Below, in pieces: positions 51,169 through 60,253 of a stretch of DNA of 64,000 nucleotides; position 1 is the stretch's first letter, and each line of letters begins with the position of its first letter. This DNA is from Pleomorphomonas sp. NRK KF1 (GTDB lineage: Bacteria; Pseudomonadota; Alphaproteobacteria; Rhizobiales; Pleomorphomonadaceae), in NCBI RefSeq assembly GCF_023721755.1, contig NZ_JAMDLH010000001.1, positions 186,001-250,000 of the forward strand. Reading direction: 5' to 3'. Position numbers and translations under genes: made by a program. The notes under the pieces are model-generated. The model was not told the DNA's origin. It saw only the letters and a program-made list of their open reading frames with translations, and did not search any database.

Positions 51169-51621
51169 TCAGTCCACCGCGTCGTGCGTGTGCCCGTGTG
51201 TCGCAGGCCGTTCGCTTTTTCCCTCGATCGGAACGACCACCAGGCGACCGTAGCGAACGCCGCGTTCGGCGGTGAGGTGCTCGGCAAAATGGCTGATTTC
51301 GCCCGCCCGTCCCCTGAGGAGCGTCACCTCCAGGCAGTTGGCCTCGTCGAGGTGGACGTGGGTCGTGGCGAGCGACATGTCGTGGTGGTGGTGATGCACC
51401 GCCGCCAGCCGTCGCGCCAGCTCCCTCTTCTCATGATCGAACGTATAGACGACGGCGGCGACGCAGTCGCGCTCGGGATCGGCGGTTGTCGCCAACTCGC
51501 CAAGGCCGGCGCGCGCCAGGTCGCGGATCGCCTCCGAGCGATTCTGATAGCCGCGCCGGGCGATGAAGGCATCGATTTCCTCAACGAGATCGTCGTCCAG
51601 TGTGATGGTTACCCGCTGCAA
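51169..51621 (-). CDS. nikR: Nickel-responsive regulator NikR
   Basis: This 150-residue protein has an N-terminal ribbon-helix-helix (RVTITLDDDLVEEIDAFIAR) and a C-terminal ACT-like nickel domain with HVHLDEANCLEV, holding the His-x-His-x5-Cys ligand set of NikR. An additional HHHHHD stretch precedes it and a His-containing tail follows. The start is a TTG at 51621 with AGGAGAG upstream. Its operator lies between it and nikK. Confidence 0.93.
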   Translation of the reverse strand: MQRVTITLDDDLVEEIDAFIARRGYQNRSEAIRDLARAGLGELATTADPERDCVAAVVYTFDHEKRELARRLAAVHHHHHDMSLATTHVHLDEANCLEVTLLRGRAGEISHFAEHLTAERGVRYGRLVVVPIEGKSERPATHGHTHDAVD

Positions 51622-51706
51622 GGCGCTCTCCTGATTCCGAGGCGGCTGGTGCCGTCATCGCGAAGGGTAGCAGGGGCGAGCCGGGTAGGGATAGCCGTTC
51701 GTCCCC

Positions 51707-52936
51707 CTACACGCGGGCGAGCTCGCTGGCGAAGGAAGAGTAGCTCGCCGAGGAGAGGGGCAGGTAGGTCTTGTTCATGCGGCCACAGATCGTCTTGAGC
51801 TTCTCGACGGCGGTATGGCTGACGCAATCGACGGGGAACATGACGACGTCGGCGCGAACGAGCACGCCATCAAGCGTCTCGGCCGATTGTTCGGCGCCGC
51901 CATCATGATGGATCAGCGAGCCGCGGCAACGTTCGACGAGATCGCGCATGCGAGACACCGTGCGCGGCCGCCCGCCGATGTAGGCGATGCAGCGTCCTTC
52001 GAGGTTGAACGGACAGTCTTCGGCGCAGGTGCCGACTGGGCAGGGTGGGGCTTCGGCCAGTCGATCGAGCAACTCGTCCGTCCGCGCCTCGGCTGCGGCG
52101 AGGCGATCGGTCAAGACGTTGACCTCGGCGGCCAGCCGATCGTTGCGGCGTAGGGCAAGATCGAGCCGCCGAGCGAGGTCCTCGGCTTTGTCGGCAAGGC
52201 GCGCTGCTTCCTTACCGCTCTCCATCTCGGCGACGCGGGCGCGCAGCGCCGCCGCTTCCCGTACGAAAGGCTCGATGGTCGAAACGAGCCGGCTCAGCCG
52301 CTCGATCTCCCGGTCGCGGGCCGCAAGGGCCTCCACATGCCCCGCATTTGCCTGTTCCAGACGGCGGGCGAGGGCAGCGCATTGTTGCTCTGCCAGCGAA
52401 CGGGCGCGCGCATCGCCACGGTGCGAAGCGCCACAGAGATGCGACATCATGTGGACTTCGCCGAAGACGCGGACCTCCAGCGCTCCGCCAAGATGCACGT
52501 GGCTCATCACCGCCCAGAAGGCGCCGGCGATCTGCCCCTCGGCGACTTCGCGATCCCAGAAGGCCGAAAGCTCCTCCTCGGAGCGACAGCGCGACGCCTT
52601 GCGCACCGCTCCCGCGTGATTGGCGTCGAGAAGCTTCTGGACGGCCCCGGAGGCGCGGTTGCGGTTCGACATCGCATGCACGAAGGCGCCGTGCAGTTCG
52701 TAGTCGGTCATCAGCTCGATGCCATGGAAGAGGCCGAGCCGCTTTGCCGTCTTGCGCAACTCGGCCAAGGTCAGACAGGTGCCGAGCGTCACGCAATGGC
52801 AGCTCTTCGGCAGGTCCCAGATCTTTGGACGTTCATGACGAACAGGGCGAAGAGGCAACCTGTCCGGCGACAGCGAGGATAGCGACGTGGCTGCCTCGAC
52901 AGGCCCCGGCAGCGAGAAGACGGGCTTGCCCATCAT
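51707..52936 (-). CDS. DUF2325 domain protein with Cys clusters and coiled coil
   Basis: In this 409-residue protein of unknown function, an N-terminal region has Cys46, Cys48 and Cys54 (CHCVTLGTC). A His/Cys-rich helical part has His146, 148, 162, 166 and Cys168. A predicted coiled coil spans about 175-295, followed by a four-Cys cluster CPVGTCAEDC...C (299, 304, 308, 316). The DUF2325 domain spans about 317-405, starting IAYIGGRPRTV and containing FPVDCVSHTAVEKLK. The Cys pattern could bind an Fe-S cluster or zinc. It begins 1 base after the stop of the small Cys-rich gene, with AAGGGA upstream, so the two are co-translated. nikR follows 85 bp downstream. Confidence 0.8.
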   Translation of the reverse strand: MMGKPVFSLPGPVEAATSLSSLSPDRLPLRPVRHERPKIWDLPKSCHCVTLGTCLTLAELRKTAKRLGLFHGIELMTDYELHGAFVHAMSNRNRASGAVQKLLDANHAGAVRKASRCRSEEELSAFWDREVAEGQIAGAFWAVMSHVHLGGALEVRVFGEVHMMSHLCGASHRGDARARSLAEQQCAALARRLEQANAGHVEALAARDREIERLSRLVSTIEPFVREAAALRARVAEMESGKEAARLADKAEDLARRLDLALRRNDRLAAEVNVLTDRLAAAEARTDELLDRLAEAPPCPVGTCAEDCPFNLEGRCIAYIGGRPRTVSRMRDLVERCRGSLIHHDGGAEQSAETLDGVLVRADVVMFPVDCVSHTAVEKLKTICGRMNKTYLPLSSASYSSFASELARV

Positions 52937-52937
52937 G

Positions 52938-53441
52938 TCAGTTTCCCTTGGGCAACAAGGCGCAGAGCGCGCGGTCGACCGCATCGGCCGACACCTCCAG
53001 CTCGAACGGGCAGCCGCGCCCGGCGCACAGATCCGCGTGGGCGCAGCGGAAAATGCCGGCGCGAATCTCCACGAGCTCCGCGCACATGCGCGCTTCCACT
53101 TCGGTACGATCGGGCGGGTCAAGCGCTTCCAGCACGACGCGTCGCACCTCGATTTCGCGGTCCACCGGCATGTCCGGAGCAATCCCGACCGGTGCGTGAA
53201 CAAAGCGATAGAGTCGCGACACGCCGACCAGGCTCGCCGTGTAGCCGCCGGGTGCGCGTGGACGGGGCACCAGCGCGCAGCGCTCGGTCAAACGCCGGCA
53301 GGCGAGGGCGTCCAGTCGGTGATCGACCGATTTGTCATCGGGGTTGCGCCGTTTCTCGGCGCCGACGAAGCGCACGAGGACGAGGAGGTCCTCGACGTCC
53401 TGTGGGAGCCAGCTCTCGGGGGGAAGGTGAGGCGCGTTCAT
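52938..53441 (-). CDS. Small Cys-rich protein of unknown function, partner of the DUF2325 protein
   Basis: This 167-residue protein is not recognised as a named family. It has seven Cys: 48, 55, 120, 133, 139, 144 and 160. The segment CAHADLCAGRGCPFELE (133-149) resembles the CAEDCPFNLEG cluster of the DUF2325 protein encoded directly after it, sharing CPF-x-LE. No signal peptide or membrane segment is seen, so it should be cytoplasmic. The start at 53441 is preferred over an ATG at 53480, which would extend into the inverted repeat upstream. A metal-cluster protein acting with its neighbour is a reasonable guess only. Confidence 0.7.
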   Translation of the reverse strand: MNAPHLPPESWLPQDVEDLLVLVRFVGAEKRRNPDDKSVDHRLDALACRRLTERCALVPRPRAPGGYTASLVGVSRLYRFVHAPVGIAPDMPVDREIEVRRVVLEALDPPDRTEVEARMCAELVEIRAGIFRCAHADLCAGRGCPFELEVSADAVDRALCALLPKGN

Positions 53442-53481
53442 GGCGGGATTCCAGCGATAGGATTTGCCTATACGGAGCATA

Positions 53482-53502
53482 ACTTGAATTTATGAGTCAA
53501 GT
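53482..53502. promoter_or_regulatory. Inverted repeat ACTTGA-N9-TCAAGT upstream of the Cys-rich pair
   Basis: Perfect 6-bp arms (53482-53487 and 53497-53502) lie 41 bp before the start of the small Cys-rich gene. The core TGA-N9-TCA fits the loose iron-responsive (RirA/IRO) box of rhizobia. On the minus strand it contains TTGACT, a possible -35. The factor is inferred, not shown. Confidence 0.45.
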
Positions 53503-53527
53503 ATAAGTGAAAGTGACTAGAGCCTTA

Positions 53528-53559
53528 CGGTTTGCCCTTGCCCTTCAAATGGCAAACCG
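53528..53559. repeat. Inverted repeat CGGTTTGCC-N14-GGCAAACCG
   Basis: Perfect 9-bp arms (53528-53536 and 53551-53559) lie in the divergent gap between the Cys-rich pair and the alpha/beta hydrolase. It could be an operator or an RNA hairpin in the hydrolase leader. No T-run follows. Confidence 0.5.
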
Positions 53560-53598
53560 CCAATCTGCGATTGTCCGCGCGTCCAGTCGGAGTTGCGA

Positions 53599-54390
53599 TT
53601 GTCCACTCACTCTTCCGCCGCTTTCGAGGTCCGTCTCCACCATTCCGGGGGAAACGGGGCGCCGCTGGTGCTCGTCCACGGCTTCGGCGCCGATCGCCGG
53701 ACTTTCACCGCCAATCAGCCAGCCCTGTCGGCGGTTGCCGACGTCTGGTCGCTCGATCTCCCGGGACACGGGGCGTCGCCCTGGGCAGAGGGGCCGGCGC
53801 CGTCGGCTGCCGCCTTTGCCGACGCCATCCGCAGAGCTCTGGACGCAGCGGGGGTAGATCGTGTCGACATGGTCGGTCATTCGCTTGGCGGTGCGGTCTC
53901 CGGCGTGTTCGCCGCCCGCTATCCCGGCCGCATCAGGTCGCTGACGGTGTTGGCTGCCTCCGGGCTCGGTCGACCGGTGCCGCGTGTCTTCGTGGAAACC
54001 TTGCCGACCCTGACCGACGTCGAGGCAACCGAGCATCTGCTCCAGCGCCTGTTCGTCAGGAAGAGCCTCGCCAATCGGCGCTTGGCGCTTTACATGCTCG
54101 ACGAACTTGAAAAACCCGGCCGGCGCGCCGCGCTGTCGCGCATCGCCTCGGAAATGAAGGCGATTTCCGCCGAGGCGGATGCCGCCTTCCACAAGGTGGC
54201 CGAGGCCGGCCTGCCGCGTCTCGTCATCTGGGGCGCCGGCGATGCCGTCAATCCGCTCGACGAGGATCGCCTGGCTGCCGTCGGCGGTGAGCGCTGTGTC
54301 ATTCCGGACGTCGGCCATCTGCCGCATGTCGAAGCGGCCGTCGCCGTCAATCGCCGGCTTCCCGATTTTCTGGCCGGGCTTTCCGCCTGA
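53599..54390 (+). CDS. Alpha/beta hydrolase
   Basis: This alpha/beta-fold hydrolase of 263 residues has the oxyanion stretch LVLVHGFGADRRTF, nucleophile elbow GHSLGG, acid in WGAGDAVNP and catalytic His in VIPDVGHLPHVE, so the full triad is visible. No signal peptide is seen. The class includes dihydrolipoamide acetyltransferase-like hydrolases, esterases and haloperoxidase-like proteins; the substrate cannot be told. The start is a TTG at 53599 with GGAG 6 bases upstream; a TTG at 53593 is an alternative. ybaK follows 27 bp later. Confidence 0.85.
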   Translation: MSTHSSAAFEVRLHHSGGNGAPLVLVHGFGADRRTFTANQPALSAVADVWSLDLPGHGASPWAEGPAPSAAAFADAIRRALDAAGVDRVDMVGHSLGGAVSGVFAARYPGRIRSLTVLAASGLGRPVPRVFVETLPTLTDVEATEHLLQRLFVRKSLANRRLALYMLDELEKPGRRAALSRIASEMKAISAEADAAFHKVAEAGLPRLVIWGAGDAVNPLDEDRLAAVGGERCVIPDVGHLPHVEAAVAVNRRLPDFLAGLSA

Positions 54391-54417
54391 GTTCCGTTCG
54401 CCGCAAGAGGCTCTTCG

Positions 54418-54894
54418 ATGTCCCGCACCACTCGCGCCACCCAGTTCCTCGACAAGGCGCGCGTCGCCTATGAGACGGTCACCTACGATTATGATCCCGA
54501 CGCCGACCGTATCGGCATGCAGGCGGCCGAAGCGATCGGCGCCGAACCGTTCCGCGTCCTCAAGACGCTGATGGCGGAGGTGGACGGCAAACCCGTCTGC
54601 GTCGTCGTGCCGTCTGACCATGAAGTCAGCATGAAAAAGCTCGCAGCGGCCTTTGGCGGCAAATCGGCCCAGATGATGAAGCCCGCCGATGCCGAGCGCG
54701 TCACCGGCTACCACGTCGGCGGCATTTCGCCCTTCGGCCAGAAGAAACGCGTGCCCACCGCCTTCGAGGAAGCGGCTCTCGTCCACGATACGGTCTACAT
54801 GAACGGCGGCCAGCGCGGCCTTCAGGTTCACTTGAAGCCGGCCGACGCGGTGAAGGCGCTCGATGCCAAGGCGGCGCCGCTCGTGGCGGATTGA
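54418..54894 (+). CDS. ybaK: Cys-tRNA(Pro) deacylase YbaK
   Basis: This single-domain editing protein of 158 residues, related to the ProRS insertion domain, removes Cys wrongly attached to tRNA-Pro. Family features are FRVLKTLMAEVDGKPVCVVV, MKKLAAAFGGKSAQMM and GYHVGGISPFGQKKRVPT. The length is typical. It follows the hydrolase on the same strand, probably in one transcript. Confidence 0.93.
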   Translation: MSRTTRATQFLDKARVAYETVTYDYDPDADRIGMQAAEAIGAEPFRVLKTLMAEVDGKPVCVVVPSDHEVSMKKLAAAFGGKSAQMMKPADAERVTGYHVGGISPFGQKKRVPTAFEEAALVHDTVYMNGGQRGLQVHLKPADAVKALDAKAAPLVAD

Positions 54895-54983
54895 CACTAA
54901 TCCGGGGACAAAACGTGCACGCCGGCGGATAACCGCTTGCCATTCTGTTGCACTTGGGCGGGGGCGATTCTACCCATCGTGCC

Positions 54984-57245
54984 ATGGGCAAGGAACTGAT
55001 TCCCTCCGACGGCATCGAGCCGATCAATCTTCGTGAAGCGCTTGAAGAGCGCTATCTCGCCTATGCGCTGTCGACCATCATGCACCGGGCATTGCCCGAC
55101 GTGCGCGATGGCCTGAAGCCGGTGCATCGGCGCATCCTTTACGCCATGCGCCTCCTGCGCCTCGATCCGGGGAACGCCTTCAAGAAGTGTGCTCGCGTGG
55201 TCGGCGACGTCATCGGTAAGTATCACCCGCACGGCGACGGCGCGGTCTACGAAGCCATGGTGCGTCTCGCACAGGACTTCTCCCAACGCTATCCGCTGGT
55301 CGATGGCCAGGGCAACTTCGGCAATATCGACGGCGACAGCGCCGCCGCCCAGCGCTACACTGAAGCGCGCATGACCGAGGTCGCCCGCCTGCTGCTGGAC
55401 GGGCTGGACGAAGACGCGGTCGACTTCCGCGAGACCTATGATCAGGCCGACAAGGAACCGGTGGTCTTGCCGGGCGCCTTTCCGAACCTTCTCGCCAACG
55501 GTTCCGCCGGCATCGCCGTCGGCATGGCGACCAACATTCCGACCCACAATGTCGCGGAAATCTGCGACGCCGCCATCAAGCTGATCGACGCGCCGGAGAC
55601 CCCGGTGGAGGGGCTCGTCAATCGCGACCTGGGACCGATCAGGGGACCGGACTTTCCGACCGGCGGCATCATCGTCGAAAGCGCCGAGTCCATACTGGAG
55701 TCCTATCGGACGGGTCGAGGCGGCTTCCGGGTTCGCGCTCGCTGGCACCGCGAGGATCTCGATCGCGGCATGTGGCAGGCGGTGATCACCGAGATTCCCT
55801 ATCAGGTCCAGAAGGCCAAGCTGATCGAGAAGATTGCCGAGTTGATCACCGATCGGAAGGTGCCGCTCGTCGAGGACGTCCGTGACGAATCGACGACGGA
55901 CGTCCGCGTCGTCATCGTCCCGAAGTCGCGCAACGTCGACGACAAGCTGATGATGGAAGCGCTGTTCCGCCTGTCGGAGCTGGAAAGCCGCTTCCCGATG
56001 AACATGAACGTGCTGTCGCGTGGCCAGGTGCCCAACGTGCTCGGCGTGCGGCAGGTGCTGGTCGAATGGCTTGCGCATCGTCGCGAGGTGCTGATCCGCC
56101 GCTCGCAGCATCGCCTCGACCAGATAAACGCTCGCCTGGAGCTGCTCGAAGGCTTCATCATCGCCTATCTCAATCTCGACGAGGTGATCCGCATCATCCG
56201 CGAGGAGGACGAGCCCAAGGTCGAGTTGATCCGCGCGTTCGGCCTAACCGAGACGCAGGCCGATGCCGTGCTCAACATGCGCCTGCGCAATCTGCGCAAG
56301 CTCGAGGAGATGGAGATCCGCAAGGAACACGCGGAACTCTCCAAGGAGAAGGCCGAGATCGAGGATCTGCTGGGCTCCGAGAAAAAGCAGTGGAAGACGG
56401 TGCGCTGGCAGATCGGCGAGGTGAAGAAGGAATTCGGCCCCGACAGCAGGATCGGCAAGCGTCGCACCAGCTTCGGCGACGGGTCCGCTCACGCCGTCGA
56501 CGACGTGATGGAGGCGCTGATCGAGCGCGAACCGATCACCGTCGTCGTCTCCGAGAAGGGCTGGATTCGCACGCTGAAAGGGCACATTTCCGACGTTTCC
56601 GGCCTTCAGTTCAAGGCCGGCGACGGGCTGAAGCTGTTCTTCAAGGCGGAAACAACCGACAAGCTGATCGTCTTCGCAGACAACGGCAAGGTGTTCACGC
56701 TCGGGGCGGACAAGCTGCCCGGCGGCCGGTCCGCCGGCGAGCCGATCCGGCTGATGGTCGACATGGACGATGGCGCCGATGTCGTCGATGTCTTCGTGCA
56801 CAAGCCCGGACGCAAGCTTCTCGTGGCGTCGTCGGACGGGTATGGCTTCATTACTGCCGAGACGGACCTTGTGGCGACCACCCGCAAGGGCAAGCAGGTG
56901 CTGAACGTATCGGCCGGTCAGAAGGCCAGGCTGATGGTTCCTGTCGAAGGCGATCACGTCGCCATCATCGGCGAGAACCGCAAGTTCCTGATATTCCCGC
57001 TTGTCCAGGTGGCGGAGATGGGGCGCGGCAAGGGCGTGCGCCTTCAGAAATACAAGGATGGCGGCGTTTCGGATGCGCGTGTGTTCGCGGCCGATGCCGG
57101 TCTCGTCTGGACCGATGCTTCGGGTCGCGTGTTCCAGCGGACGATGACCGACCTCGCCGACTGGATCGGCGATCGTGCGACCGCCGGACGGCTGCCGCCG
57201 CTGGGATTCCCGAAATCGAACAGCTTCGGTCCAAGGGGACTCTGA
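54984..57245 (+). CDS. parC: DNA topoisomerase IV subunit A
   Basis: This 753-residue type IIA topoisomerase subunit decatenates daughter chromosomes with ParE. The N-terminal breakage-reunion domain has the catalytic Tyr125 in [11 protein letters not shown], and a beta-propeller C-terminal domain follows from about residue 500. In the quinolone region the motif is [11 protein letters not shown]: Gly86 stands where Escherichia coli ParC has Ser80, while Glu90 (Glu84) is kept. The ATG at 54984 matches the family start; a TTG at 54948 would add 12 residues. No clear ribosome-binding site is seen. Confidence 0.95.
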   Translation: MGKELIPSDGIEPINLREALEERYLAYALSTIMHRALPDVRDGLKPVHRRILYAMRLLRLDPGNAFKKCARVVGDVIGKYHPHGDGAVYEAMVRLAQDFSQRYPLVDGQGNFGNIDGDSAAAQRYTEARMTEVARLLLDGLDEDAVDFRETYDQADKEPVVLPGAFPNLLANGSAGIAVGMATNIPTHNVAEICDAAIKLIDAPETPVEGLVNRDLGPIRGPDFPTGGIIVESAESILESYRTGRGGFRVRARWHREDLDRGMWQAVITEIPYQVQKAKLIEKIAELITDRKVPLVEDVRDESTTDVRVVIVPKSRNVDDKLMMEALFRLSELESRFPMNMNVLSRGQVPNVLGVRQVLVEWLAHRREVLIRRSQHRLDQINARLELLEGFIIAYLNLDEVIRIIREEDEPKVELIRAFGLTETQADAVLNMRLRNLRKLEEMEIRKEHAELSKEKAEIEDLLGSEKKQWKTVRWQIGEVKKEFGPDSRIGKRRTSFGDGSAHAVDDVMEALIEREPITVVVSEKGWIRTLKGHISDVSGLQFKAGDGLKLFFKAETTDKLIVFADNGKVFTLGADKLPGGRSAGEPIRLMVDMDDGADVVDVFVHKPGRKLLVASSDGYGFITAETDLVATTRKGKQVLNVSAGQKARLMVPVEGDHVAIIGENRKFLIFPLVQVAEMGRGKGVRLQKYKDGGVSDARVFAADAGLVWTDASGRVFQRTMTDLADWIGDRATAGRLPPLGFPKSNSFGPRGL

Positions 57246-57567
57246 CGAGTCGCCCTGGGCTGTAACGATTAAGTACTACATTTGGTGTGTACGAAACCCG
57301 TTGGCCACAGTCTTTGCTGCCTTTACGGACCTGCCGAACGAATGTACATATTGCACGCTGCCGGTCTCCTTTGCGGGGATCGGGCGCTAGGGATTGACCA
57401 GGGGATTCATCATCGAGCCGCCATCTCATCTTTAACAAGAGGTTAGGGATGGTGTTCTAAAGTGAGCAAACGCACTTCGGTGCGACGCTCCGTCTTGGAA
57501 GACCTCGGAGGCCCGCAGGCCCCGGAGTTGCGATGGTGATGAGTGCTCGAACGGCAAGGCGTACGGA
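57246..57567 (+). other. Intergenic region between parC and rlpA
   Basis: No gene is supported in these 322 bp. A small CGCAC-TTCG-GTGCG hairpin with a stable tetraloop sits at 57471-57484, in what is probably the rlpA leader. No clear terminator for parC was seen. AAGG precedes the rlpA ATG. Confidence 0.45.
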
Positions 57568-58968
57568 ATGACTGCAGGGCGAAACGGCACGCGCTCGACG
57601 ACGAAAACGCTGTTGACGGTGATGTCCACATCACTTGTTCTGGCGATCGGCGTGGCGGGCTGCGGAACAACCGAGCAAGGCCCTCTGAAGTCCGCCAAGG
57701 CGAAGGTCGATCCCAAGTATGGCGTTGCGCCCAGCCCACGCGTGGTTGCCATGGGCGAGGCGGTGCCGAAGGGTGGCGGTCGCGCCATGGTCGGTAAGCC
57801 TTATCAGATCGCCGGCAAGACCTATGTCCCGAGAGTCGATCCCGACTACAAGGTGGTTGGTCTTGCCAGTTGGTACGGCACCGATTTCCATGGTCGCCGC
57901 ACTGCAAACGGTGAAGTTTTCGACGCCGCGTCGATTTCGGCCGCCCATCCCACCATGCCACTGCCGTCCTATGCGCGCCTGACCAGTTTGGCTTCCGGAC
58001 GTTCGGTCATCGTTCGCGTCAACGATCGCGGACCCTTCCATTCCAATCGCGTTCTCGACATGTCGCAGCGCGCCGCCGACATGCTCGGCGTCAAGCGCGC
58101 CGGTGTCGCAAAGGTTCGCGTCGAGTATATCGGCCCGGCGCCGACCGAGGGCGACGACAGCGCCTTCCTGCTTGCCTCCTATCGCGGCCCGTCGCTGAAC
58201 GAACCGCAGGCCGAAAAGCCGAATGTCATGCTGGCCGCCGTCGAGTCCCTGCCGGGTGTGAAGACGATGATGCACGTCTTCGACGGTTCGGACGCTCCGA
58301 AAGCCGCACCGGTTGCGGCCCCTGCCGTGATGGCCGCCGCTGCTCCGGCCGATGCCGTCGGTACGCCGGCTCCCGCCATTGACGTCGTGCCGATGCCTCG
58401 TCCGGTCGAGACGTTCGATTATGTGACGATCGCATCCGCCGATCCGGCTGATTTCGTCGGCCAGTCGCAGGTTGCCGCTCTCACGCCCGCCGCCTTCACC
58501 CAAACCGTACCGCTGCCGCAGCCTCGCATGAGCTATGCCGCTCCGGACGCCAATACTTACCAGCCGACGGTCATGTTCGGCGACGTGGCGCTGCCGCCAC
58601 TGCCGCCCAACGCGTCTGGCTATGCCGCCGACCGCGTGTCGCAGGCCTATCAGGCCGTCGACGGCATAGGAGCGGGAACCGGCTTGTCGGATCTCGTGAG
58701 CAAGCTTGAGGGGCTGGCCGAACCGAAGCCGGCCGTCGCGCACGAGCTGTCGGGACCGGTGGTTCAGCTTGGTGTTTTCGGCAATCCGGACAATGTTGCC
58801 AAGGTGAGCGCCGCGCTTTCTGCCTATGGAACGGCCGTCGTGACCGACATTTCCGTGAGCGGCCGTGCGATGAAGCTGATGCGCCTCACGTCGCTGACCG
58901 TCACTCCGGATCGCGCGATTGCCGCTGCCGAGGCGGCCGGCATCGACGGAGCGCGTCTCCTGCGCTGA
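57568..58968 (+). CDS. rlpA: RlpA-family septal lipoprotein (DPBB and SPOR domains)
   Basis: This 466-residue lipoprotein has a signal sequence with a lipobox ending VAGC near residue 32. The double-psi beta-barrel domain (about 95-185) has GLASWYGTDFHGRRTANGE and RVNDRGPFHSNRVLDMS, keeping the Glu, Asp and His of the lytic transglycosylase family. A long Ala/Pro linker leads to a C-terminal SPOR-like domain (about 390-465, VVQLGVFGNPDNVAKV), which in other RlpA proteins binds denuded septal peptidoglycan. It precedes a carboxypeptidase homologue and the tmk-holB genes. Confidence 0.9.
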   Translation: MTAGRNGTRSTTKTLLTVMSTSLVLAIGVAGCGTTEQGPLKSAKAKVDPKYGVAPSPRVVAMGEAVPKGGGRAMVGKPYQIAGKTYVPRVDPDYKVVGLASWYGTDFHGRRTANGEVFDAASISAAHPTMPLPSYARLTSLASGRSVIVRVNDRGPFHSNRVLDMSQRAADMLGVKRAGVAKVRVEYIGPAPTEGDDSAFLLASYRGPSLNEPQAEKPNVMLAAVESLPGVKTMMHVFDGSDAPKAAPVAAPAVMAAAAPADAVGTPAPAIDVVPMPRPVETFDYVTIASADPADFVGQSQVAALTPAAFTQTVPLPQPRMSYAAPDANTYQPTVMFGDVALPPLPPNASGYAADRVSQAYQAVDGIGAGTGLSDLVSKLEGLAEPKPAVAHELSGPVVQLGVFGNPDNVAKVSAALSAYGTAVVTDISVSGRAMKLMRLTSLTVTPDRAIAAAEAAGIDGARLLR

Positions 58969-59035
58969 GGCTATGACGCGCGGCGAGGGGAATCCGGCGT
59001 GTAGATACCGGAAGCGAAAGGCCCGTTTCGTCGTC

Positions 59036-60253
59036 ATGCGTGGGTTCGTTCTGCCGTTCCTTCTGGTTTTTGGTCTCATGTCCGGTCCAGCCGTCGCGCT
59101 TGAAAGCGTCGCACCGCGCGTGGCTTTGCACGACGAGACGACCGGTTCGCTGCTGATTGCCAAGGACGAGGAACACCCCTTCGCGCCGGCGAACTTTGCC
59201 AAGCTCGTCACCGCCGCCGTCGTTTTCGAGGCGTTGAAGACCGGCGAAGTGACCGACGCCACGCTTTATCCGATCAGCGAACATGCCTGGAGGACCGGCG
59301 GCGCGCCGGCCCGCGTGACCACCATGTTCGCGGCCGTGAAATCCTTCGTGCCGGTGGGCGATCTTCTGCGCGGCCTCGTCGTCGACTACGCCAATGATGC
59401 CGCCATCGCTCTGGCCGAGGGGCTTTCCGGCTCGGAAGCCGCCTTCACGACGCGGATGAACGCCTATGCGGCGAGGATCGGCCTCAGGGACAGCCGGTTC
59501 GCCAATCCGACCGGCTATCCGGATCCGGAAGCCAAGACCACGCTCGCCGACATGCTGACCCTGGCCGGTCATGTCAGGGCGACCTACCCCGACCGCTACG
59601 CGCTTTACAGCCAGCCGGAGTTTCTTTGGAACAAGATCAACCAGACCAACAAGACGCGCTTCGTGAAGGAACTTCCGGGCGTTGACGGCATGGTGCTGGC
59701 GTTCGACGAAGCGGCCGGCTTCGGCGCCTTGCTGACGGCCGGGCGCGGCGATCGTCGCGTTACGCTGGCCGTGAGCGGTTATGCGTCGCTCACCGATCGC
59801 GACAAGGACATCAAGGCGCTGATCGAAGGGGCCTTCTCGGAATACGGTCGGTTCGAGGTTTATCCGGCTCAGGCGGAGATTGGCCGCGTCAAGATTTTCG
59901 GCGGCAACGCATCCGATGTGGTAGTCATCGCGTCGGGAGGCGCTCCGGTGACCTTGACGCTGCCGACCGGCGATCGCTCGGAGTTTCGCCTGACCGTTGT
60001 TTATGACGGGCCCGTGCCGGCGCCGGTCAGACGCGGAGCACCGATCGCCCGTCTTGAGGTGCGCGTCGGCGACCGTCTCTATCAGTCGGTACCGCTCGAA
60101 GCGGCTGCCGATGTCGAGCGCGGCGAGATTCGCGACCGTGCGGTCGATGGGTTCACGGAAATGTTCGCCGGCTGGTGGTACAGGACGATCGGGTCTATAT
60201 CGATCGAGGATATCGTGAACTTGGGAGCATTGCGTGGGCGGCACCAGGGGTAG
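59036..60253 (+). CDS. S11 DD-carboxypeptidase homologue lacking catalytic motifs (predicted pseudoenzyme)
   Basis: This 405-residue protein has a signal peptide (about 1-21) and the PBP5/S11 fold, but all three active-site motifs are changed. The SxxK serine is Asn53 (NFAK, 53-56), the SxN serine is Tyr118 (YAN), and the KTG triad is VLA (220-222). The flanking family sequence is preserved (LVVDYANDAAIALAEG, RDSRFANPTGYPD, VDGM, DEAAGF), so the reading is not a frameshift. It should be exported and folded but unable to cleave D-Ala-D-Ala. A role as a scaffold or regulator is inferred. Its last 20 bp overlap tmk. Confidence 0.88.
   Translation: MRGFVLPFLLVFGLMSGPAVALESVAPRVALHDETTGSLLIAKDEEHPFAPANFAKLVTAAVVFEALKTGEVTDATLYPISEHAWRTGGAPARVTTMFAAVKSFVPVGDLLRGLVVDYANDAAIALAEGLSGSEAAFTTRMNAYAARIGLRDSRFANPTGYPDPEAKTTLADMLTLAGHVRATYPDRYALYSQPEFLWNKINQTNKTRFVKELPGVDGMVLAFDEAAGFGALLTAGRGDRRVTLAVSGYASLTDRDKDIKALIEGAFSEYGRFEVYPAQAEIGRVKIFGGNASDVVVIASGGAPVTLTLPTGDRSEFRLTVVYDGPVPAPVRRGAPIARLEVRVGDRLYQSVPLEAAADVERGEIRDRAVDGFTEMFAGWWYRTIGSISIEDIVNLGALRGRHQG

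Noticed and set aside
52938-53203. Upstream extension of the DUF2325 gene in its own frame to 53203
   Set aside because: It overlaps the small Cys-rich gene, and the ATG at 52936 has a good ribosome-binding site directly after that gene's stop.
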